Source of the DNA: Flavobacterium chungbukense
Lineage (GTDB): Bacteria; Bacteroidota; Bacteroidia; Flavobacteriales; Flavobacteriaceae
NCBI RefSeq assembly: GCF_020805785.1
Contig: NZ_JAJGZV010000006.1
Coordinates: forward strand, 1-64,000
Length of the DNA: 64,000 bases
Direction of reading: 5' to 3'
Each line of letters begins with the position of its first letter. The stretch's first letter is position 1. Below the pieces are notes generated by a model. It saw nothing but the letters and a program-made list of their open reading frames with translations, was not told where the DNA came from and searched no databases. A program made the position numbers and the translations under genes. Below are positions 58,842-64,000 of this stretch, one piece after another.

Positions 58842-60251
58842 ATGAAACAATTCCTATTATTGTTTGCATGTGCTTTCACTCTTTTAACGGTGCAATCACA
58901 GGAAAATTTACCTACAGACTATCTTTCTAAAGAATTTCACCAAGGAAGACGTGAGGCTTTTAGAAACTTAATGCCGGCTAATTCTGTAGCAGTCATTTTT
59001 TCTTATCCTGAAAGAGTATTTTCAAAAGACATCAATTACAATTATCATCAAAATCCTGACATGTATTATTTAACAGGTTACAAAGAACCTGATGCCGTTT
59101 TATTGCTTTTTAAAGACAATAAAACAACAGCAAATGATACTTACAATGAAATACTTTTTGTGAGAGAAAGAAACGCGGCACAAGAAACTTGGACAGGAAG
59201 GCGTTTGGGTGTTGAAGGGGTAAAATCTAAATTGGGTTTTAAAATGGTCTACAACGGAAAAGATTTTAATGCTTTTGCAATTGACTTTAAAAAATTCAGC
59301 CAAATTATTTACGACAAAATTCCAACAGATATTCGCAACAACAAAAGTGGTTTTGATCTGGCCGGTTTAATTGAAACATTCAAATCTAAAGCTTCAATTA
59401 CAGCTGAAAACGAAACTGTTCATCAGCTTTTTGATAAAATCACTAGTACATTAAGAGAAATCAAAACTGTAGAAGAATTAGATTTAATGCGCAAAACGGT
59501 AAAACTATCGTGCATTGCACATAATGAAGTCATGAAAGCTGTTGGACCTGATATGAGCGAAAATGAAGCAGATGGAATTCACAGATATATTCACAAACAT
59601 TACGGTGCTGAAGACGAAGGTTATCCTCCAATTGTTGGCGCGGGAGCAAATGGCTGTATTTTACATTATGGAGAAAACAATGCTACCAAAATGGATAATC
59701 AGTTATTACTGATGGATGTAGGTTCTGAATATCATGGTTATTCGGCCGATGTAACAAGAACAGTTCCAGCAAACGGAAAGTTCAGTCCAGAACAAAAAGC
59801 TATTTACGAATTGGTTTACGAAGCTCAGGAAGAAGTTTTTAAAATATGCAAAGAGGGTACGCCATTTCAGGATTTAAACAAAAAAGCACGAGAAGTTATT
59901 ACCAACGGATTGCTAAAACTCGGAATTATAACAGACCCTAAAGATGTGAGAATGTATTATCCGCACAGCTGTTCTCACTTTCTTGGCTTAGACGTTCATG
60001 ACAAAGGGAATTATATGGGTAATCTAAAAGAAAACATGATTTTTACTGTTGAACCTGGAATCTATATTCCTGCAAATAGCAAATGCGACAAAAAATGGTG
60101 GAATATCGGTGTTCGTATCGAAGATGATGTTTTAATCACAAAAAGTTCTTATGAAAATCTTTCGGCAGAATCTCCAAGAAAATGGCAGGAAATCGAAGCT
60201 TTGACTAAACAGAAAAGTACTTTTAATGAAATGAAGTTTCCTAAGATTTAA
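58842..60251 (+). CDS. Exported aminopeptidase P family protein (M24)
   Basis: Dinuclear metal peptidase removing N-terminal residues before proline. Signal peptide (to VQSQ, about 19), N-terminal creatinase-like domain (about 25-190) and the M24 pita-bread domain with metal ligands in LLMDVGSEYHGYSADVTRT (two Asp), HSCSHFLGLDVHD (His), FTVEPGIYI (Glu) and NIGVRIEDDV (Glu). 469 residues. The signal peptide implies a periplasmic or secreted role in peptide breakdown, possibly alongside the S9 peptidase at 42395, though they are not linked. Confidence 0.93.
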   Translation: MKQFLLLFACAFTLLTVQSQENLPTDYLSKEFHQGRREAFRNLMPANSVAVIFSYPERVFSKDINYNYHQNPDMYYLTGYKEPDAVLLLFKDNKTTANDTYNEILFVRERNAAQETWTGRRLGVEGVKSKLGFKMVYNGKDFNAFAIDFKKFSQIIYDKIPTDIRNNKSGFDLAGLIETFKSKASITAENETVHQLFDKITSTLREIKTVEELDLMRKTVKLSCIAHNEVMKAVGPDMSENEADGIHRYIHKHYGAEDEGYPPIVGAGANGCILHYGENNATKMDNQLLLMDVGSEYHGYSADVTRTVPANGKFSPEQKAIYELVYEAQEEVFKICKEGTPFQDLNKKAREVITNGLLKLGIITDPKDVRMYYPHSCSHFLGLDVHDKGNYMGNLKENMIFTVEPGIYIPANSKCDKKWWNIGVRIEDDVLITKSSYENLSAESPRKWQEIEALTKQKSTFNEMKFPKI

Positions 60252-60309
60252 TATTATTTTTGCGGAGATTTAAAATCATTTCAACCTCTTAAAATAACAA
60301 AAAACAAAA

Positions 60310-60975
60310 ATGAATTCCCAAAAACATCGTTTTACTAACAAACCATTTTTATTTTCCTTTCTATTTTTTTTCTTTTTTGCCCTAACAGCAAATTCACAAA
60401 AACAAATCTGTAGAATCTATTTCGATGACGGTACCGTTTTAAGCGGAATTGGAAAAATTAGAACCGATAACACCATCAAGTTAAAATTGAATGATGACGA
60501 TAAAGGAACCGATTATGACCCTTTGATTATTGATCGAATTGAACTTGAAAGAGATGGAATTTCGCAAGTTTATAAATACAAAAAAGAAGTCGACGGTTTT
60601 CATAAATGGCTAAAAGTCTTGATTGAAGGCAAAGTCAGCTTATACAAATATGATATGTCTGGCTTTAATTTTGCAACAATCCCAAATTCCGGATTTTCAG
60701 GAATGAATATGGGAATGGGAATGGCTTCAAGTCCTGTAACGTATTATTATGTTGCTCACGGAGAAGATTTTGAAGTTTCTATAATTACTTCTCTGGGAAA
60801 CATCAGTAAAAATTTTAAAAAAGCAGCTTCAGAATTTTTCAAAGACTGTCCAGTTCTCGTAGAAAAAATCAACAACAAAGAATTTAAAAAAGATGATATT
60901 TTTCAGGTTGTCAAATTTTACAACACAAAATGCGACACAGGAAATGCTTCTACCGAAATAAAAGCTAAAAACTAA
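60310..60975 (+). CDS. Exported hypothetical protein
   Basis: A 221-residue protein with a strong signal peptide or N-terminal anchor (Phe-rich, about 12-30). The mature part starts KQICRIYFDDGTVLSGIGKI, a short beta-rich motif common in uncharacterised Bacteroidota proteins, and includes a Gly/Met-rich segment (GFSGMNMGMGMASSP, about 130-144) and a lysine-rich C-terminus with two cysteines (KDCPVLVEK and TKCDTGN). I recognise no family. It lies 58 bp after the aminopeptidase P gene on the same strand. Confidence 0.7.
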   Translation: MNSQKHRFTNKPFLFSFLFFFFFALTANSQKQICRIYFDDGTVLSGIGKIRTDNTIKLKLNDDDKGTDYDPLIIDRIELERDGISQVYKYKKEVDGFHKWLKVLIEGKVSLYKYDMSGFNFATIPNSGFSGMNMGMGMASSPVTYYYVAHGEDFEVSIITSLGNISKNFKKAASEFFKDCPVLVEKINNKEFKKDDIFQVVKFYNTKCDTGNASTEIKAKN

Positions 60976-60984
60976 AAAGCTTAC

Positions 60985-61020
60985 GCCCATTAAGAAATTA
61001 CTTAATGGGCTTTTATTTTT
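60985..61020. terminator. Terminator between convergent unknown genes
   Basis: Perfect arms GCCCATTAAG and CTTAATGGGC, 6-base loop, then TTTTATTTTT on the plus strand. Its T-run touches the stop of the minus-strand gene at 61019. Confidence 0.85.
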
Positions 61021-62107
61021 ATAACTGATTAATTTCAATCTTTATCAATTCAGACAATTCTAAAATTCTTTCAACTTTGTCTTTATTAGCAACAAAAAAC
61101 AAATAGTTATCACCAAAAGTTTCATAGGTTAATAGCTCAAGATTCGATTTTTCTAATTCAGATTGAATGTAAGGAAAGAGTTCATGACTATAAGTTTCTT
61201 CAGGATAATCGAAAGTAAAATCTTCGCCGATTAAATTAGAAATAAAATATGCTGCATCTTCTGGATCAAATTTCCAATCACTGTTCCAAGCGTCAATACT
61301 TTCAAAAAACGCAAAATGATCTTCGACAATATCATGATATTCTTTTGCTTCTTTTTTATAATTTTTAAAAAGTTTTTTTGATTGTTTTTTTAGTTCCTTT
61401 TCTTTAATATTTCCTCTTGAAACCAATTGAATAAACTCTTCAAAATCTTTTTCTGTTGCTTCTTCATTTGCTACTAAATTTTCGGAAGAAGGAAGTTCTA
61501 CATTTTTTGGAATTTCAATGTTTAAATACTGGCAAATTCCTTGTAGCACCAATTTAAAATCTCTAATTCCGTTTTCTTCACTTTCATTCTTTGGATTATT
61601 TATCTCTAGAACTTCACTTTCCAACACCCCTTTTGTGTAATCAAAGAAATGTTTTCCTGAATATAATATTCTAAAATCGTTTATTTCTAAACTATTCGTA
61701 CAGCAAAAAAAGATCAGGAAATTTTTTATGGAACGTTTAAATACTTTCTTTTCTTCTGAAGTTGGTTGCGAGTAAAACTGAATATGAATAAAATCGTATT
61801 CCAAACCTTCTAGAATTGCTTCATCAGAAAGAACACCAATATTCATTTTCTTATAAAGTTCATTTAAAACTTCATAAGGATTCTTAAAACCAGATTTTTT
61901 AATTTCTGCAATACCTTCTTCATGATCAAATGAACCTGGAAAATAAAATAAATTTACAGATACATTTTCCTGAATTCCTTTTACTTTAAATTCAAGATCA
62001 GACTTTTGGCTATACAAGTAATTATAAATAGGTTCGATTATATCAAAAGAAACAATCGATTTTGGATCATTATTACGTCCGAATAAATTGGAAAAAAAGT
62101 TCGACAT
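61019..62107 (-). CDS. Hypothetical cytoplasmic protein
   Basis: A 362-residue acidic soluble protein. The N-terminal part (about 15-190) is mixed alpha/beta with FKVKGIQENVSVNLFYFPGSFDHEEG; a charged linker follows; the C-terminal part (about 215-362) contains WNSDWKFDPEDAAYFISNLIGEDFTFDYPEE and a closing segment NYLFFVANKDKVERILELSE that recalls DUF6630, a weak resemblance from memory. No signal peptide or catalytic motif. Neighbours give no functional clue. Confidence 0.65.
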   Translation of the reverse strand: MSNFFSNLFGRNNDPKSIVSFDIIEPIYNYLYSQKSDLEFKVKGIQENVSVNLFYFPGSFDHEEGIAEIKKSGFKNPYEVLNELYKKMNIGVLSDEAILEGLEYDFIHIQFYSQPTSEEKKVFKRSIKNFLIFFCCTNSLEINDFRILYSGKHFFDYTKGVLESEVLEINNPKNESEENGIRDFKLVLQGICQYLNIEIPKNVELPSSENLVANEEATEKDFEEFIQLVSRGNIKEKELKKQSKKLFKNYKKEAKEYHDIVEDHFAFFESIDAWNSDWKFDPEDAAYFISNLIGEDFTFDYPEETYSHELFPYIQSELEKSNLELLTYETFGDNYLFFVANKDKVERILELSELIKIEINQL

Positions 62108-62194
62108 TCGTTATTTAATTTAAAATATTTGTATTCTCTAAATTAGAAAATGACTAAGTTAAACTAAGATAACAAAGTTTTTTATCGCAAAAAA

Positions 62195-63754
62195 TTATTT
62201 TAAAGATTCTGCAATCATCAAGGCACATTTTTCGCCATCAATTGCAGCAGAGATAATACCGCCGGCATAACCTGCTCCTTCTCCACAAGGATACAATCCT
62301 TTTATTTGAAGATGTTCTAAAGTTAGAGGATCGCGCGGAATTCTTACCGGAGATGAAGTTCTACTTTCAGGCGCATGTAAAATGGCTTCATTTGTCAAAT
62401 AACCGCGCATTGATTTTCCAAAATCCTGAAATCCCTGGCGCATGATTTGCGTTAAAAAACCTGGAAAAACCTGCCCCAATTCTACCGGAGTTGTTCCTGG
62501 AACATACGAAGTTTTCGGAATATCTGCCGAAACTTTACTTTGTGTAAAATCGATCATTCTTTGTGCTGGAACTTTTTGAGTTTGTCCTGCCAAATACCAT
62601 GCTTTTTGTTCGATGCTTTTTTGAAATTCCATTCCAGCCAAAGCGCCAAATTTTGCAAAAGGTTTGAAATCTTCTAATTTCAATTCTACCACAATTCCAG
62701 AATTTGCTGTAGATTGATCCCGTTTAGATGGCGACCAACCGTTTGTAACCACTTCTCCTGGACTTGTTGCACAAGGTGCAATTACACCTCCTGGACACAT
62801 ACAGAATGAATACATTCCGCGGCCGTTTACTTGTTTTACAATTGAATATGGAGCTGGCGGTAAGTGCTCTCCACGATAATCACAACTGTACTGAATACTA
62901 TCAATTAATTCTTGCGAATGTTCTGCTCTAACACCTAAAGCAAAAGGTTTTGCTTCTATTAAAATTTTCTTTTTATCTAATAATTCAAATATATCACGCG
63001 CAGAATGCCCTGTTGCCAAGATTAATTTATTGGCGTGAATTTTATCTCCGCTTTGCGTTACGATTCCTTCAACTTCGTTATTCTTCACCAAAATATCGCT
63101 TACACGGGTTTCAAACAAAACCTGTCCGCCAAATTCGATGATTTTTTCTCTGATGTCTTCAATAATCTTAGGCAATTTATTGGTTCCGATATGCGGATGC
63201 GCCTCAACTAGAATATCTTCTGAAGCACCAAAAGCGACTAAAAGTTCTAAAATTCGGGTTACATCTCCGCGTTTTTTAGAACGGGTATACAATTTACCAT
63301 CAGAATACGTTCCTGCTCCGCCTTCTCCAAAACAATAATTAGAATCTTCGTTTACAATATGCTCACGATTTATTGCTTTTAAGTCGCGACGGCGTCCTCG
63401 AACATCTTTTCCGCGTTCTAACACAATGGGTTTCAAGCCTAATTCAATTAATTGCAATGCGGCAAAAAGTCCAGCTGGACCAGCACCGACAACAATAACT
63501 TCTTGTGCGTTAGAAACATCTTTGTATATAGGAAGTTCAATTTTGGTTTCCTGAAATGGTTCGCCTTTTAAGTAAATAAGAACTTTCAAATTGATTTTAA
63601 TGGCTTTCTGACGTGCATCAATAGAGCGTTTTAAAATCGAAACATGCTGAATTTCTTGAGCAGAAACTTTAATCTGCTTAGACAAATGGTCTTTTAGCAA
63701 TGATTCGTTTGCAGCAATTTCTGGTGTAACTTGAAGTAAAAGTTCTTTTGGCAT
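62195..63754 (-). CDS. NAD(P)/FAD-dependent oxidoreductase (COG2509-type)
   Basis: A 519-residue flavoprotein. An N-terminal alpha/beta domain (about 1-85) precedes the dinucleotide fold VIVVGAGPAGLFAALQL (about 87-103), a second FAD contact ERGKDVRGRRRD, the conserved NYCFGEGGAGTYSDGKLYTRS block, CMCPGGVIAPCATSPGEVVTNG (in parts) with several cysteines, and the C-terminal GEGAGYAGGIISAAIDGEKCA. These are signatures of the uncharacterised FAD-dependent dehydrogenase group. Substrate unknown. A TACTTTTG box lies 46 bp upstream. Confidence 0.9.
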   Translation of the reverse strand: MPKELLLQVTPEIAANESLLKDHLSKQIKVSAQEIQHVSILKRSIDARQKAIKINLKVLIYLKGEPFQETKIELPIYKDVSNAQEVIVVGAGPAGLFAALQLIELGLKPIVLERGKDVRGRRRDLKAINREHIVNEDSNYCFGEGGAGTYSDGKLYTRSKKRGDVTRILELLVAFGASEDILVEAHPHIGTNKLPKIIEDIREKIIEFGGQVLFETRVSDILVKNNEVEGIVTQSGDKIHANKLILATGHSARDIFELLDKKKILIEAKPFALGVRAEHSQELIDSIQYSCDYRGEHLPPAPYSIVKQVNGRGMYSFCMCPGGVIAPCATSPGEVVTNGWSPSKRDQSTANSGIVVELKLEDFKPFAKFGALAGMEFQKSIEQKAWYLAGQTQKVPAQRMIDFTQSKVSADIPKTSYVPGTTPVELGQVFPGFLTQIMRQGFQDFGKSMRGYLTNEAILHAPESRTSSPVRIPRDPLTLEHLQIKGLYPCGEGAGYAGGIISAAIDGEKCALMIAESLK

Positions 63755-63799
63755 TTTTTTGTTTTTATTCTATTAGCTTTTCTTTCTATGAAAAGAAGA

Positions 63800-63807
63800 T
63801 GCAAAAG
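63800..63807 (-). promoter_or_regulatory. Candidate -7 box of the flavoprotein gene
   Basis: TACTTTTG on the minus strand, 45 bp before the ATG. Confidence 0.4.
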
Positions 63808-63851
63808 TACTATTTTGAAATGAGATTTTATCTTTGGTCTAAATTTTCACG

Positions 63852-63881
63852 CAGATTTACACAGATTTAAGCAGATTTATA
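63852..63881 (+). repeat. Decamer array (CAGATTTAAA family)
   Basis: Three 10-bp units CAGATTTACA, CAGATTTAAG, CAGATTTATA after TTCACG, like the arrays at 19924 and 39417. Confidence 0.7.
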
Positions 63882-63942
63882 TTTTTTTTAGCCACAGATT
63901 ATTTGGATTAAAAAGATTTCTTCAAGAACAGTTTTAAAAAAT

Positions 63943-63975
63943 CTTAGAACCTTAGCACCTCAGAATCTTAGAACC
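63943..63975 (-). repeat. Octamer array, inverted copy
   Basis: On the minus strand GGTTCTAA, GATTCTGA, GGTGCTAA, GGTTCTAA, then G: four 8-bp units of the same family as 7824, 11906 and 12328. Confidence 0.75.
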
Positions 63976-63991
63976 TTTAAGAAAGACTTTG

Positions 63992-63999
63992 TACCTTTG
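63992..63999 (+). promoter_or_regulatory. Candidate -7 box for a gene beyond the window
   Basis: TACCTTTG at the last bases, in the frequent context GTACCTTTGC. It probably starts a plus-strand gene just outside the window. Confidence 0.4.
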
Positions 64000-64000
64000 C

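Noticed and set aside
61019..62107. Toxin-immunity or SMI1-like protein
   Set aside because: Acidic soluble character is suggestive, but no toxin, repeat or secretion gene is nearby and no SMI1 motif is visible.

Overview
The window is AT-rich chromosomal DNA from a member of the Bacteroidota, most likely Flavobacterium or a close relative (inference from gene content and signals, not from a database search). Pointers are SusC/SusD, HmuY and OMP_b-brl TonB-receptor families, lipoproteins with Ser/Asp-rich residues after the lipidated Cys, weak Shine-Dalgarno sequences, and many TAnnTTTG boxes (the Bacteroidota -7 element), some with a TTG/TTTTG box 18-22 bp upstream. Most of the window is core and outer-membrane physiology. 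No prophage, CRISPR array, secretion system or polysaccharide gene cluster was found.

Layout. 1-123: end of an IS3-family insertion sequence cut by the window edge. 216-3377: DUF4184 and PH-domain proteins, then two tandem M48 metalloprotease paralogues. 3677-7814: lipA, gapA and a TPR hybrid histidine kinase. 7844-13256: lpxK, a Nif3-family protein, a coiled-coil protein whose zinc ribbon has lost its cysteines, an alpha/beta hydrolase, an ABM monooxygenase and an RluF-type pseudouridine synthase. 13296-15666: a three-gene membrane/winged-helix cluster with two copies of one candidate operator. 16077-19776: corA, folD, ffh. 20113-24693: an MBOAT O-acetyltransferase with two SGNH proteins, one carrying an embedded LysM. 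24971-29568: a haem-uptake-like locus (HmuY lipoprotein, TonB receptor, divergent DUF6607 protein). 29704-34339: an orphan SusD/SusC pair. 34706-44806: argS, a beta-barrel TonB receptor, cutC, a GIY-YIG nuclease among 68-bp palindromes, a KAS III enzyme and an S9 peptidase. 45098-53247: ABC ATPase, lipocalin and OmpA-like lipoproteins, htpG, patatin, two lipoproteins and a DUF5362 protein. 53436-53687: two identical tRNA-Thr(TGT) genes, each with its own promoter and terminator. 53764-63754: a small hypothetical protein, manA, bcp, queD-like, idi, exported msrB-msrA, a META lipoprotein, aminopeptidase P, two unknown proteins and a COG2509-type flavoprotein.

The most interesting signals are in intergenic DNA: (i) a symmetric divergent promoter with a Fur-box-like centre in the haem locus; (ii) the operator shared by the two promoters of the winged-helix cluster; (iii) four 68-bp palindromic elements beside a lone GIY-YIG gene; (iv) families of short-period repeats (7, 8 and 10 bp) that recur between genes, one of which encodes the C-terminus of LpxK; (v) hairpins with a TCCGTAGGA core and covarying arms; (vi) two TGTAACA-N16-GTC promoters that may belong to an ECF sigma factor. 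Family names are recognised from sequence; no search was run.
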